This document shows, piece after piece, positions 1 through 8,860 of a DNA stretch of 64,000 nt. Under the pieces are notes generated by a model. It saw only the letters and a program-made list of their open reading frames with translations. It was not told where the DNA came from and searched no databases. Source of the DNA: Sinorhizobium fredii USDA 257 (GTDB taxonomy: Bacteria > Pseudomonadota > Alphaproteobacteria > Rhizobiales > Rhizobiaceae); NCBI RefSeq assembly GCF_000265205.3, contig NC_018000.1:2914001-2978000 (forward strand), written 5' to 3'. The first letter of the stretch is position 1. The number at the start of each line of letters is the position of its first letter. A program made the position numbers and the translations under genes.

Positions 1-2
1 TA

Positions 3-737
3 TCCACCTACACCAGCATGCTTGGCCAGGCGACCGGCAAGATCTCCGCGGTCGATCCGCGCGACATGAATACAATACGGTCGGAGCTTCAGGCGATCCG
101 GCAGTTGACGGAAGTGCAGCACTCGGCGAACACGCAGATCCTCGAGCGCGTATCGAACCAGATATCGGCCGTCGCGGAAATCACGAGCGATGTGGATGAG
201 TTCGAGCGGACAAAGTTCACGCATCTCGTCACCAGTCTCGCCAACCGGCGTGGCTTCAACAAGAAGCTGGCCGAACTCTATGGTGGCCAACACTATCCCG
301 ACGGGGTGTCACTTCTTCTCTGCAATCTTCTGGTCCTCGAGCCCTTCGACGCCAAGGAACTCATCAAGGTAAAGGAAGCCATTTTGGAGCGCTTAGGATT
401 CGCTGTGTCGCGCGCAGTCCAGGCCACCGACTTTGCCGCCTGGCTCGAGCGGCCACAGATTGGCATCCTCGTCTGGATGACCGCAGAGGCGGAAATCCAG
501 AAAATGGCGGACCACCTTCGCAAGAGCTGCCTTGCGGCATTCGACAGCCGCCAAGCGAAGATGCCAGCCGTCGTCGCCCGGTTCGGCTGCAGCACCACCT
601 ATGACGCGAACACGGCCTCGGAACTGGTCGGCCACGCGGAAAAGGCCCTGCAGACCGCCACAGACGCGGCAAGCGACAAGGTTGCGTTCTTTTCTGCCGG
701 CGGCGCCCGCAAAGATTGGATGCTCTACCGCGGATGA
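3..737 (+). CDS. Degenerate GGDEF-domain protein, 5' end outside the window
   Basis: The reading frame is open to the left edge, so the ATG at 18 is probably internal and the N-terminus is missing. The visible 239 residues show a helical linker and then a stretch resembling a GGDEF core: LANRRGFNKKL matches the usual N/D-R-R-x-F-N region that opens diguanylate cyclase domains. The GG(D/E)EF signature itself is not visible, so cyclase activity is unlikely and the domain may be a binding or scaffold version. A PilZ gene, a common c-di-GMP receptor fold, lies 300 bases downstream, which fits a signalling context. Family assignment is from pattern only. Confidence 0.6.
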   Translation, partial: STYTSMLGQATGKISAVDPRDMNTIRSELQAIRQLTEVQHSANTQILERVSNQISAVAEITSDVDEFERTKFTHLVTSLANRRGFNKKLAELYGGQHYPDGVSLLLCNLLVLEPFDAKELIKVKEAILERLGFAVSRAVQATDFAAWLERPQIGILVWMTAEAEIQKMADHLRKSCLAAFDSRQAKMPAVVARFGCSTTYDANTASELVGHAEKALQTATDAASDKVAFFSAGGARKDWMLYRG

Positions 738-1040
738 CCGACAGGACGGGGCCTTCCTGCATTATAGTAAAATCATGTCGAATTGCAGTTCGGCCAAGCG
801 AATAGGTGAGTAGGCGCGAACATGTCTGCGAACTCAGGAACCTAGGTTCGGATCGGGCCTAATGTAACGATGTGTTGCTTTGGATAAAGTGCAATAACGA
901 TGAATCGGTAGCTGCACGGCGATAAGGTGCAAGAACTATATAATTGATTTATGTTGGTTAGAGTAATCTCAAGGATTATTCGTTGATTGACGATTTTAAC
1001 ATAGAATATAAGACTACCAAAATAAATCAGCGAGGAAGCT
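738..1040. other. AT-rich intergenic region upstream of the PilZ gene
   Basis: No convincing gene. Bases 930-1030 are clearly more AT-rich than the surroundings, as expected for the promoter and leader of the PilZ gene at 1041. No clear operator or hairpin was seen. Confidence 0.5.
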
Positions 1041-1349
1041 ATGCCGTACAAAGACAGCGTTCAGCGTGTTTCTCCGAGAAACGCGACTCAGATAACCGGG
1101 AACGTCAGTTGCAAGACAGGATCGAGCAACGGGATCGTCAAGGATCTTTCTGAAGAGGGGATCTGCTTTCAGCTCTTTTTCGACATCGGCGCCCGCACCG
1201 GACAGGAGGTCACGATCCGCAGCGCAGAGCTCGGCCTTCTGACCGGCATTGTCCGGTGGAACAGGGGAGACCGCATAGGTATCAAGCTCAAGCTCTCATC
1301 CAACACAGCGGCGCAGATCGCGTCATACTATAAGTTCTTCAAAGGCTGA
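1041..1349 (+). CDS. PilZ-domain protein, single domain
   Basis: A 102-residue protein spanning one PilZ domain. It carries the family layout: an N-terminal basic RVSPRN stretch, the D-L-S-E-E-G turn (residues about 36-41) corresponding to the D/NxSxxG motif, and a closing beta-barrel strand with GIVRWN and RIGIKL. PilZ proteins bind c-di-GMP through the arginine stretch and D/NxSxxG. Here the basic motif is RVSPR rather than RxxxR, so binding is plausible but not certain. GAGGAAG lies just before the ATG. The gene is monocistronic and convergent with the ThuA-like gene. Confidence 0.75.
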   Translation: MPYKDSVQRVSPRNATQITGNVSCKTGSSNGIVKDLSEEGICFQLFFDIGARTGQEVTIRSAELGLLTGIVRWNRGDRIGIKLKLSSNTAAQIASYYKFFKG

Positions 1350-1375
1350 CGAGGATACAGGCCCGTTTCTCGACT

Positions 1376-1401
1376 AGCCGATCGGCTGCTTCGATCGGGC
1401 T
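1376..1401. terminator. Stem-loop between convergent genes
   Basis: AGCCGATCG pairs with CGATCGGGCT with one bulged G and a 7-base loop. It sits between the convergent PilZ and ThuA-like genes, so it could end transcripts from both sides. There is no long T-run, so intrinsic termination is inferred from position and stem strength only. Confidence 0.4.
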
Positions 1402-1404
1402 CCA

Positions 1405-2046
1405 TTATCGGGCCGCCCAGTTGGCGCCGCGGCGGAAGAGCGTCCTCATTTGCGGGACATCGAACTCCTTTGCCTGGTGGCCAAGCGAGGAATAAAAGAC
1501 GCGGCCACGACCATGCTTCCGCTTCCAGGCGACGGGCATGACAACGCCATCGATCCAGTAGGAGTGATCGCCCGTGAACTTCGTCGTTGCCAGCACCTCG
1601 TTCGATGGGTCGACATGCATGTAGTATTGCTCTGACCTATAGGGAAAGTCGGTGATCCCTTCCATCACCGGATCGTCCGGCCGCGTGATGTTGACCGTGT
1701 AGTCGATGATGTTGCCGGGATGGGCGACCCATTGGCCACCGATGATGAACTGATATTCGACGCATTCGCGGAAGCTGTCGCCTGCACCGCCATGGTAGCC
1801 GGCAAGGCCGACGCCGTTCTCGATTGCGGCCGCCAGATTCTGGATCTCCTCCTTCTCAATCTTCGACATGGTGACGATCGGCACGACGAGGCTCAAATCA
1901 TGCACGGATGGATCGGCGAAGGCTTCGCTGCCGTGCTCGACATGGACCTTGAAGCCGTCCTCCTCGAGCATGTCCTTGATGATGGCCGCGCATTGCTGCG
2001 GCTCGTGGTCGCTCCAGCCGCCCCAGACGATCAGTGCTTCACGCAT
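1405..2046 (-). CDS. ThuA-like domain protein
   Basis: A 213-residue class I glutamine-amidotransferase-like fold of the ThuA family. Seen: N-terminal ALIVWGGWSDH, the AGYHGG turn around residue 83, and the C-terminal GRGRVFYSSLGH motif, all hallmarks of ThuA. ThuA of Sinorhizobium acts in trehalose/disaccharide oxidation, and many paralogues sit in other sugar and acid catabolic operons, so the substrate cannot be inferred from the family. GAGGGGAAG precedes the ATG. It is the last gene of the minus-strand operon headed by the FAD oxidase, downstream of the GntR regulator. Confidence 0.8.
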   Translation of the reverse strand: MREALIVWGGWSDHEPQQCAAIIKDMLEEDGFKVHVEHGSEAFADPSVHDLSLVVPIVTMSKIEKEEIQNLAAAIENGVGLAGYHGGAGDSFRECVEYQFIIGGQWVAHPGNIIDYTVNITRPDDPVMEGITDFPYRSEQYYMHVDPSNEVLATTKFTGDHSYWIDGVVMPVAWKRKHGRGRVFYSSLGHQAKEFDVPQMRTLFRRGANWAAR

Positions 2047-2120
2047 GGTCTTCCCCTCAGTCCCAGTTGCCCACCCGCAGATCGGTGGCTCTGACAGAGG
2101 GCCGGACGCCCGGCCCTGGA

Positions 2121-2795
2121 TCAGAGTTTTAGCGCCGCCGTGTATGTCTTGGCGGTGTCCGTCACATGGATCCGCATCAGCCGCTCGAATTCCTCGAAGG
2201 CCCCCTTTTCAAAAAGCTCGACGAAAGCGCGGTGCTCCTTGAAGGAGCGGGGTGTCTGCACGTCGATCGGGGCGCTGTAGTTGGTCCTGAGGGCCGCGAC
2301 GCGCCCAGCCACCAAACGGTAGGATTCCTGGACGTAGCGATTTCCGCAGTGATTGACGAAAGTGTCATGAAAGGCCGTATCGGCGCGACCATAGGCGACC
2401 TTGTCCTTCGCTCCTACGGCCTTCTCCATCTCGCCGATCACCGTTTCGAGTGCGGCGAGCGTGCCGGACCGGTCGTTCCGGTAGGCCAGCCTGGCAGCCT
2501 GCGGCTCCAGAATGGCGCGGAACTCGCACAGCATGGCGATGTCGTCGGCGTCCGGGCTGAAGACGAAGCTGCCGACCTGCGGGCGGATCACAACGAGCCC
2601 CTGCAACTGGAGCTGGTTCAGGGCTTCCCGAACGGGCGTTCGGCTAATTCCGAAGGATTGCGCCAGCATCTCCTCGGCGATGACGGCGCCAGGCGGAAAC
2701 TCGCCCTCGATGATCGCCTGTCGCAGGCGCGACGCCACCTTCTGGGCCAGAGATTGTGACGGCTCGAGCTTCAATGACGGCATGGCAGGATCCAT
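2121..2795 (-). CDS. GntR-family regulator, FadR/FCD subfamily
   Basis: A 224-residue regulator. Residues about 13-75 form the winged helix with the typical RTPVREAL recognition helix, and the C-terminal all-helical FCD effector domain shows spaced FHDTFVNH, EHRAFVELF and RIHV histidines that bind a metal and a carboxylate in this subfamily. It lies inside the TRAP operon, so it probably controls that operon and responds to the imported acid or a product. The likely operator is the perfect palindrome at 7221-7237 in the shared divergent promoter. Confidence 0.88.
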   Translation of the reverse strand: MDPAMPSLKLEPSQSLAQKVASRLRQAIIEGEFPPGAVIAEEMLAQSFGISRTPVREALNQLQLQGLVVIRPQVGSFVFSPDADDIAMLCEFRAILEPQAARLAYRNDRSGTLAALETVIGEMEKAVGAKDKVAYGRADTAFHDTFVNHCGNRYVQESYRLVAGRVAALRTNYSAPIDVQTPRSFKEHRAFVELFEKGAFEEFERLMRIHVTDTAKTYTAALKL

Positions 2796-2870
2796 TTACA
2801 GGCGATTGCCGCCGCTAGAGAGATCCGATCCGGGTCGGCCCGGCTTGCGGCGGCACGCCAGAGATATATA

Positions 2871-2908
2871 CACGGCACCGGATGGCGACAAGCCGTACCG
2901 GCGCCGTG
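2871..2908. terminator. Stem-loop between binding-protein gene and regulator gene
   Basis: Bases 2871-2881 pair with 2898-2908 (11-bp stem, one G-T pair). It lies directly downstream of the TRAP binding-protein gene on the minus strand. Such hairpins often stabilise the abundant binding-protein mRNA or attenuate transcription into the next gene. No T-run follows, so attenuation or processing fits better than full termination. Confidence 0.45.
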
Positions 2909-2930
2909 CGGATTGGCTTCCGGAAGGGGG

Positions 2931-3950
2931 TCATTCTCCCCGGATGCGCTTGAGCTCGCCGAAAACGAGGTCGAGCGTTTCGGGTCCGATCGATGCCGCA
3001 TGGCGCTCGGAGATCACCTTGAGTTTGTCGCGTAGCCGCTCCATCTCCTCGGGCGTGATCTCGTTGACCTCCATTCCCTGGTCCTTGAGGTTCGCCAAGC
3101 TGACCTCGGACTTCTCCCGGTTGACCTTGCGCTGTTCCTTCTGGCCGACCAGGGCGCATTCCTTGAGGACGGTTTGCTCCTCCGGCGAGAGCCCGTCCCA
3201 CACCTTCTTGGAGAACAGCACCAGTGTCGGGCTGTAGGCGTGTTTGGTGAGCGTCAGATACTTCTGAACCTCGTAGAACTTCATGTTCTCGATGTTGTTG
3301 AACGGGTTCTCCTGGCCGTCGACCGTTCCGGTCTCGAGTGCGGAATAAATTTCCGAAAAGGCAAGCGGTACTGCGTTGGTGCCGAGCTCCTTGAACGTGT
3401 CGATGAAGATGTTGTTCTGCATGACGCGCATCTTCACACCCTCAAAGTCCTCGACCTTGGTGATCGGGTGGCGCGAATTGGTGGTGTGGCGGAAGCCGTT
3501 CTCCCACCAGGCGAGGTTGACCGCGCCGACCGCCGGCAGCTGGTCCGAGAACCAACCGCCGACCTTGCCGTCGAGCAACTGGTCGGCTTCCTTCTCGTCG
3601 TTGAACAGGAAGGGCAGATCGAAGACGCCGAAAGACGGGATAATCGAGGTGAGCGGAGCCGTCGACGTCAGCACCATCTCGAGGGATCCGGTTCGAACGC
3701 TTTGGGTCGCAGTCAGATCGTTGCCGAGAGCGCCGTCCCAATAGGGCTGGATCTTCATCTTGCCGCCCGTTTTTTCGAGCGTGCAAGCTCCCATGGCGGC
3801 AAGGCCGTTGCCCATGGGATGTTCCTTGCTGACGCCGTTCGAGACGCGGATCGTCCGCTCTTCGAACTCGGCCTTAGCCGATCCCGCGGCAAACAGCGTC
3901 GAGGCGGCGATGGCCGCCGCAAGGCCGGTTTGTGTGATGAGCATGCGCAT
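2931..3950 (-). CDS. TRAP transporter substrate-binding protein (DctP type)
   Basis: A 339-residue periplasmic binding protein. The signal peptide runs to about residue 27 (AAGSAKA-E). The DctP fold is visible as the EHPMGNGL start, the GVKMRV motif with the conserved arginine that clamps the substrate carboxylate, and VDGQENPFNNI. It delivers an organic acid to the two membrane subunits encoded just upstream. GGGAGG lies 8 bases before the ATG. In this operon the order is small, large, then binding subunit. The ligand is unknown, though the oxidase and aldolase neighbours suggest a hydroxy- or keto-acid. Confidence 0.9.
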   Translation of the reverse strand: MRMLITQTGLAAAIAASTLFAAGSAKAEFEERTIRVSNGVSKEHPMGNGLAAMGACTLEKTGGKMKIQPYWDGALGNDLTATQSVRTGSLEMVLTSTAPLTSIIPSFGVFDLPFLFNDEKEADQLLDGKVGGWFSDQLPAVGAVNLAWWENGFRHTTNSRHPITKVEDFEGVKMRVMQNNIFIDTFKELGTNAVPLAFSEIYSALETGTVDGQENPFNNIENMKFYEVQKYLTLTKHAYSPTLVLFSKKVWDGLSPEEQTVLKECALVGQKEQRKVNREKSEVSLANLKDQGMEVNEITPEEMERLRDKLKVISERHAASIGPETLDLVFGELKRIRGE

Positions 3951-3973
3951 TGTTCAATCCTCCCTATGAATTT

Positions 3974-5257
3974 TTATCGGTGCGTGAGCCAGTCGAGTGG
4001 AACCATGACGAGACCGGGGAAGAGGACGAGCAGGAAGAGAACGATGAGCTCGGCCCATAGGAAGGGCCACAAGCCCTTCATCAGATCGCCCATGGAAATA
4101 TTGGCGACCCTGCACATGACGTTCAGCACGATGCCGACGGGCGGCGTAATCAGCCCGATCGCGTTGTTCATGATGAAGAGGACGCCGAAATAGACCGGGT
4201 CGATGCCCGCCTGCTTGATCACCGGCATCAGGACGGGGGTCAGGATCATCAGGGTCGGTGCGAAGTCCAGCGCGGTACCGACGATCACCACGATGATCAT
4301 GATGACGGCCATCAGCAGGATCTTGTTGTCCATGAAGGGGCTGAGCATCGCCTCGACCTGCGCCGGCAGCTCCGATAAGGTTATGAGCCAGGCGGAAATT
4401 AGCGCGGTCGCGATCAGGAAGACGATGACGGCGGTGCTCTTTGCAGCCGCGACGAGGATCGGGTCGAGCTGGCGCAGCGGCAGCTCCCTGTAGACGAAGG
4501 CGCCGACCACGAAAGCATAGACGCAGGCGGCGACACCGGCTTCCGTCGGGGTGAAGATGCCGAATTTGAGCCCGCCGATAATGCCGGCCGGCATGACGAG
4601 CGCCCAGATTCCGTCGATGCCGGCGCGCAACCGGGCGCTCCAATCCTGACGTGGCAGGGTCTTGACCTCGTCGCGCCGCGCAACCCACAGCCAGGCGAAG
4701 AGGAGAGAGAGCCCCATCATCAGCCCCGGAACAATCCCGGCCAGGAACAACTTGCCGATCGAGACGTTTGCGATGACGCCGAAGACGATGAGGCCGATTG
4801 AAGGCGGGATTACCGGCGCAATCACCCCGCCGGCTGCGATGAGACCGGCGGAACGCGGCACGTCGTAGCCGGCCCGGCGCATCATCGGGATGAGAAGCGC
4901 GCCAATCGCCGCCGCATCCGCCGCGGCACTCCCCGAAATGGCGGCCATCAACACGGAAGCGAAAATCGCAACGAAGCCGAGACCGCCGCGAAGATGGCCG
5001 ACGAAGGTCAGCGCGAAGGTGACGATCCGCTTCGAAATGCCACCGGCATTCATGAGTTCGCCGGCCAGCATGAAGAACGGAATGGCAAGCAGCGGAAAGC
5101 TGTCGGCACCCTCGATGATCTTCTGCGACAGGATCGTGGTGTCGATATTGCCCTGCAGCACCATGAGCGCGACGGCGCAGATCAACAGGGCAAAAGCGAT
5201 CGGCACGCCCAATGCGATGGCGCCGATCAGCGAACCGGTGAAAATCGCGATGGTCAT
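3974..5257 (-). CDS. TRAP transporter large permease (DctM)
   Basis: A 427-residue inner-membrane protein of DctM length with about twelve hydrophobic segments. Family motifs include FPLLAIPFFMLAGELMN, SGSAAADAAAIG and PPSIGLIVFG, with a late NNAIGLITPP repeat. It is the Na+-coupled translocation subunit that works with DctQ and the binding protein. Its start overlaps the DctQ stop by 4 bases, indicating translational coupling, and the binding-protein gene follows after 23 bases. Confidence 0.93.
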   Translation of the reverse strand: MTIAIFTGSLIGAIALGVPIAFALLICAVALMVLQGNIDTTILSQKIIEGADSFPLLAIPFFMLAGELMNAGGISKRIVTFALTFVGHLRGGLGFVAIFASVLMAAISGSAAADAAAIGALLIPMMRRAGYDVPRSAGLIAAGGVIAPVIPPSIGLIVFGVIANVSIGKLFLAGIVPGLMMGLSLLFAWLWVARRDEVKTLPRQDWSARLRAGIDGIWALVMPAGIIGGLKFGIFTPTEAGVAACVYAFVVGAFVYRELPLRQLDPILVAAAKSTAVIVFLIATALISAWLITLSELPAQVEAMLSPFMDNKILLMAVIMIIVVIVGTALDFAPTLMILTPVLMPVIKQAGIDPVYFGVLFIMNNAIGLITPPVGIVLNVMCRVANISMGDLMKGLWPFLWAELIVLFLLVLFPGLVMVPLDWLTHR

Positions 5258-5784
5258 CGGTCGACGCTCTCAGCTACGTGAACCGGGGGGATCTCCTCGC
5301 TCTCGCTGATTTCGAGAAGTTCGCTGTCGCTGATCTGCCCCGTTACCGCGCGCCAGAGCTTGACGAGTGCGTGGAGGCCGATGCCGGACGCCGACAGATA
5401 GACGACGCCATGGACCCAGATCATCGGAATTTCCGTCACCGGTGCCAAGGTGCTGGCATTGACCTCGTGCTGGAGCCATGTGCCGCGCAATAGCATTGCG
5501 CAGCAGATCAGGATCAGGCCCTGGCTGAGCACGCAACAGGCGATCTTGCCTCGCCGCGTCAGCGCCCGCACGAAAGTGTCCATTCCGAGATGCGAGCCGT
5601 CGCGCATTGCGACGACCGCTCCGATGAAAGTGATCCAGACGAAGAAGATGCGAGACAGCTCTTCGGAGACCGTGATGCCGGAATTGAAGACATAGCGCAG
5701 CACCACATTGCCGAAGACCATCACGACCATGCCGGCCAACAGAAGCGCGAGCAGCGTCTCAATCGCCTGGAACACCCGGTTCAT
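5254..5784 (-). CDS. TRAP transporter small permease (DctQ)
   Basis: A 176-residue membrane protein with four hydrophobic segments and the DctQ pattern: VVLRYVFN, SEELSRIFFVWITFIGA and HLGMD. It pairs with DctM to form the TRAP membrane unit. A short acidic C-terminal tail follows the last helix. It overlaps the upstream oxidase gene and the downstream DctM gene by 4 bases each, so the three are coupled. Confidence 0.92.
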   Translation of the reverse strand: MNRVFQAIETLLALLLAGMVVMVFGNVVLRYVFNSGITVSEELSRIFFVWITFIGAVVAMRDGSHLGMDTFVRALTRRGKIACCVLSQGLILICCAMLLRGTWLQHEVNASTLAPVTEIPMIWVHGVVYLSASGIGLHALVKLWRAVTGQISDSELLEISESEEIPPVHVAESVDR

Positions 5785-7202
5785 AGCGAAATGACCTTGC
5801 CGGGGTTGAGGAGATTATCGGGGTCGAGCGCCCCCTTCAGCACCCTCATCAGGGCAATCTCGGCCTCGCTGCGGGCATGGCCCAGCCATTTCTTCTTCGT
5901 CGTGCCGATGCCGTGCTCGGCCGAAATGCTGCCGCTCATATCGCGCACGAGCCCGTAGATGATCGTATCCATCGCTTCCTTGGGTTGCTCATCAAGCGGC
6001 AGTCCCGGTACCCAGGCGACCAGATGCAGGTTGCCATCGCCGATATGCCCGTAATAGACGCTTTCGCAGCCGGGAATGCCCTCTTCGAGCGCCGCTTTGC
6101 ATTGGCTCGCGAAGATGTCCATCCGGCCCACCTGGAGCCCGATATCGTAGGAGATATGGGGTCCAAGCCCGGTGCCGAATTCGGCGCAGGCGTCGCGTAC
6201 CGCCCAAAAATCCTTCACCTGAGCATGGGACTGGGCGACCGCCGCATCGGCCAGAATGCCGCTCTCCATCATCTCCTCCAGCCAGGTTTGGAACCGCGCG
6301 GCATCGGTCGCCTCGTCGGATCCGTGCGTCTCGACCAGCACGTAGAAAGCGTGGCCGGAAGTAACCGGGGAACGGACTTTCAGGCGCTCTGTGACGACCT
6401 GCCAGTAATCGGGCCACATCACCTCGAACGCTGACAGGATGGGCCCGAGGCCGCTGCGGGCGCCGGCCAAGAGCGCCGCCACATCGTCGTAGCGCGAGAG
6501 GGCGCAAAGCGCCGCGGTCGTGGAACGCGGCTTGGGGAACAGCCGCAACACCACGCGGGTGATGATGCCGAGGGTCCCTTCCGATCCGATGAAGAGGTGC
6601 TTGAGATCGTAGCCGGCGTTGTTCTTCAGGAGCTTGTTGAGGTTGGTCAGCACGGTTCCATCCGGCAAAACCACCTCGAGGCCGAGAACGAGATCGCGTG
6701 TCATTCCATAGCGGATGACGCGATTTCCGCCCGCATTGGTGGAGAGATTGCCGCCGATGGCGCATGATCCGCGCGAGCCGAGATCCAGCGGGAACAGAAA
6801 TCCCGCCTCGTCGGCGGCCTTCTGCACGACCTCGAGGGGCGTGCCTGCCTTGACGGTCATCGTCGCGCTGACCGGATCGATCTCTTCGATGCCCAACATG
6901 CGCTCCAGCGAGATGGCGACCCAGCCTGGCTCGGGCGTTGCGCCGCCGCACAGGCCGGTCAGGCCGCCCTGTGGTACGAAGGGCAGCCGGACGGCCCGGC
7001 AGGTCGCTACAGCGCGCGCCGCTTCCGCTGCATTGCTGGGTCGCACTACGGCGATTGGCTGACCAGGAGGCTTGCTGCTCCAGTCGTTCCTGTTGCGCAG
7101 GGGAATGTCGTTGCCGGTCAGGACCGCTTGAGTCCCGAGTTCGACCCTCAATTCCTCGAGTGCATCCTCCCTCGGACGATCCCGATCCACTGCATCCATC
7201 AT
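5781..7202 (-). CDS. FAD-binding 2-hydroxyacid oxidase/dehydrogenase (GlcD/D-lactate dehydrogenase family)
   Basis: The protein is 473 residues from the ATG at 7202, preceded by AAGAAAAGAG. A longer open frame exists upstream but has no family similarity. The FAD-binding-4 domain shows PQGGLTGLCGG and GGNLSTNAGGNRVIRYG; the C-terminal oxidase domain shows YGHIGDGNLHL and EHGIGTTKK. The family oxidises D-2-hydroxyacids (D-lactate, glycolate, D-2-hydroxyglutarate) to 2-oxoacids at the membrane. As first gene of the TRAP operon it probably oxidises the imported acid, and the divergent DapA-type enzyme could cleave the resulting oxoacid. The true substrate is unknown. Confidence 0.88.
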   Translation of the reverse strand: MMDAVDRDRPREDALEELRVELGTQAVLTGNDIPLRNRNDWSSKPPGQPIAVVRPSNAAEAARAVATCRAVRLPFVPQGGLTGLCGGATPEPGWVAISLERMLGIEEIDPVSATMTVKAGTPLEVVQKAADEAGFLFPLDLGSRGSCAIGGNLSTNAGGNRVIRYGMTRDLVLGLEVVLPDGTVLTNLNKLLKNNAGYDLKHLFIGSEGTLGIITRVVLRLFPKPRSTTAALCALSRYDDVAALLAGARSGLGPILSAFEVMWPDYWQVVTERLKVRSPVTSGHAFYVLVETHGSDEATDAARFQTWLEEMMESGILADAAVAQSHAQVKDFWAVRDACAEFGTGLGPHISYDIGLQVGRMDIFASQCKAALEEGIPGCESVYYGHIGDGNLHLVAWVPGLPLDEQPKEAMDTIIYGLVRDMSGSISAEHGIGTTKKKWLGHARSEAEIALMRVLKGALDPDNLLNPGKVISL

Positions 7203-7220
7203 CGGCTCTTTTCTTGTATG

Positions 7221-7237
7221 TAAGGTACTGTACCTTA
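7221..7237. promoter_or_regulatory. Perfect 17-bp palindrome, probable GntR operator
   Basis: TAAGGTAC-T-GTACCTTA is a perfect inverted repeat with a one-base centre. It lies 18 bases upstream of the oxidase start and 99 bases upstream of the divergent aldolase. Size and odd-length symmetry fit FadR-subfamily GntR operators. The GntR gene of the same operon is the obvious candidate binder. Confidence 0.7.
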
Positions 7238-7336
7238 GCAAAGGCAAGTGGTATGTCAAGCTCCGCCAACGCAGCAATGCCGCGGCTCCGATGTCAGTTA
7301 TCGCGAGTGTCCGGTGCCAGCAGGAGGAATATCGTG

Positions 7337-8230
7337 ATGCTAGAGAGATCCGGTCGGTTCGGCCTTTGCGCCGCAATGAGCACGCCGTTCCGGCCGGACG
7401 GCGCTATTGATCTTGCCCGCTTTGCGCGACACGCGCGGTGGTGCCTGGAGAACGGATGCGCCAGCGTGACCGCCTTCGGCACGACCGGCGAAGGTGCGTC
7501 GATCGACAGCTCCGGGCGCGAGCAAGTGCTCAGCGCTCTGGCCGGTGCGGGGATCGAGGGAAGGGACGTCGTCGTCTGCGTCGCTGCCGCCTCGGTTGAC
7601 GAGGCGCTCGCGCAAGCGCGCATGGCTGCGGATTTCGGCAGTCGAAACCTTCTTCTGCCGCCGCCATTCTACTTCAAGGGTGTTAGCGATGACGGCCTGT
7701 TTCTATGGTTCAGCCAAGTCCTGGAAAAGCTGGGAGCGGCGGCGGGCGGCGTCATTGTCTACAACATCCCGGCGGTCACCCAAGTCGCCTTGTCTGTCGA
7801 GTTGATCGCCCGCTTGAGAGAGGCATTCCCGGGTGTTGTCATGGGCGTGAAGGATTCCTCCGGCGACTGGGCCTATACGCGGAAGCTACTTGCGGCGCAC
7901 AAGGACCTCGCCATCCTGATCGGCGACGAGCGCTATCTGGCTGAAGGCGTGCGCCTGGGAGGAGAGGGGGCGATCTCGGGCCTCGCCAACGTCTGCCCGC
8001 AGGTGCTGCTGCCTCTGGCGCAGGACGGGCGAGGCGACGCGCGGATCAACAACCTGGTGGACGAGGTGCTCAGATACTCTGTTGTTCCAGCCGTGAAGGC
8101 CCTCGTCGCGCACCGCAGCGGCGATCGCACCTGGCTCAACGTCCGGGCTCCCCTGGTGGCGCTAGACGAGATTGAAGCGTCCCGCCTCGGTTCAGTTCTC
8201 GACCACCTCTTCGAAGTCCATACGGACTGA
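7337..8230 (+). CDS. DapA-family aldolase/lyase (dihydrodipicolinate synthase superfamily)
   Basis: The 297-residue start at ATG 7337 is chosen because AGGAGGAA lies at 7322-7328; the frame upstream has no similarity. The class I aldolase features are present: AFGTTGEGAS (phosphate/carboxylate loop), IVYNIPA with the catalytic tyrosine, and GVKDSSGD with the Schiff-base lysine. Members make or cleave a pyruvate unit. Being divergent from a hydroxyacid oxidase/TRAP operon, it is probably catabolic, releasing pyruvate from a 2-oxoacid, rather than true lysine-pathway DapA. Confidence 0.85.
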   Translation: MLERSGRFGLCAAMSTPFRPDGAIDLARFARHARWCLENGCASVTAFGTTGEGASIDSSGREQVLSALAGAGIEGRDVVVCVAAASVDEALAQARMAADFGSRNLLLPPPFYFKGVSDDGLFLWFSQVLEKLGAAAGGVIVYNIPAVTQVALSVELIARLREAFPGVVMGVKDSSGDWAYTRKLLAAHKDLAILIGDERYLAEGVRLGGEGAISGLANVCPQVLLPLAQDGRGDARINNLVDEVLRYSVVPAVKALVAHRSGDRTWLNVRAPLVALDEIEASRLGSVLDHLFEVHTD

Positions 8231-8253
8231 CGTGGACACAGCGCAGTCCCATC

Positions 8254-8847
8254 TCACATTTTGTCGACCCTTAGCCCTTCAAGCAAGGCGCGGAACCCCT
8301 CCACCGCTCTCTTCGATGTTTCCTGGGGCTCGTCGGAATTGGCGATCCACAATGCGGCATGGCTGCTGGCGCCGTTGATCAAGCGCGCCGCCACCTCCTC
8401 GTCGATGTCGACGATCGCGCCCTCGGCTTTTAGCTGGCGCAGACTTTCGCTGAGAGCAGCGATGCAGCCGTTGGTGCTCGGCCATTGCGATATGTCCCCC
8501 AGCACGGCCGGGCCATCGCGGAACATGATGCGTTGGATTTCCGGCTCGAGTGCCATCTGGATATAAGCGACGCACTCCTCCACGAATCCCTGCCAGCGGC
8601 TCGGAGCGGCTGCCGAAACGCGATTGAGCCGATCCGTCATCTCGGCGTCGATTTCCTTGATGACCGCCTGAAAGAGGCCCTTCTTGTCCCCGAAATGGTG
8701 ATAGAGGGCGCCTCTCGTCAGCCCCGCCGCTGCGGTGAAATCGTCCATCGAGGAGTCGGCATATCCGACGGTGCCGAAGGCTTGTCGGGCAGCGGCAATC
8801 AGCTTCGCCCGGGTCTCAGTGATCATGTCGTGGCGTTGTCTGCGCAT
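8254..8847 (-). CDS. TetR-family transcriptional regulator
   Basis: The protein is 197 residues from the ATG at 8847, behind GGAGAG; the longer frame to 8922 is not needed and would cover its own operators. The N-terminal helix-turn-helix is textbook TetR: ITETRAKLIAAARQAFGTVGYADSSMDDFTAAAG (split by the turn) then LTRGALYHHFGDKKGLF. The C-terminal ligand domain is variable. It is divergent from an MFS exporter gene, the classical arrangement in which the regulator represses itself and the pump until the pump substrate binds. Confidence 0.9.
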   Translation of the reverse strand: MRRQRHDMITETRAKLIAAARQAFGTVGYADSSMDDFTAAAGLTRGALYHHFGDKKGLFQAVIKEIDAEMTDRLNRVSAAAPSRWQGFVEECVAYIQMALEPEIQRIMFRDGPAVLGDISQWPSTNGCIAALSESLRQLKAEGAIVDIDEEVAARLINGASSHAALWIANSDEPQETSKRAVEGFRALLEGLRVDKM

Positions 8848-8860
8848 ATACTCTCCGGTC

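Noticed and set aside
6938..7336. Longer N-terminus for the DapA-family protein at 7337
   Set aside because: It would overlap the oxidase gene on the other strand; the ribosome site and similarity start at 7337.
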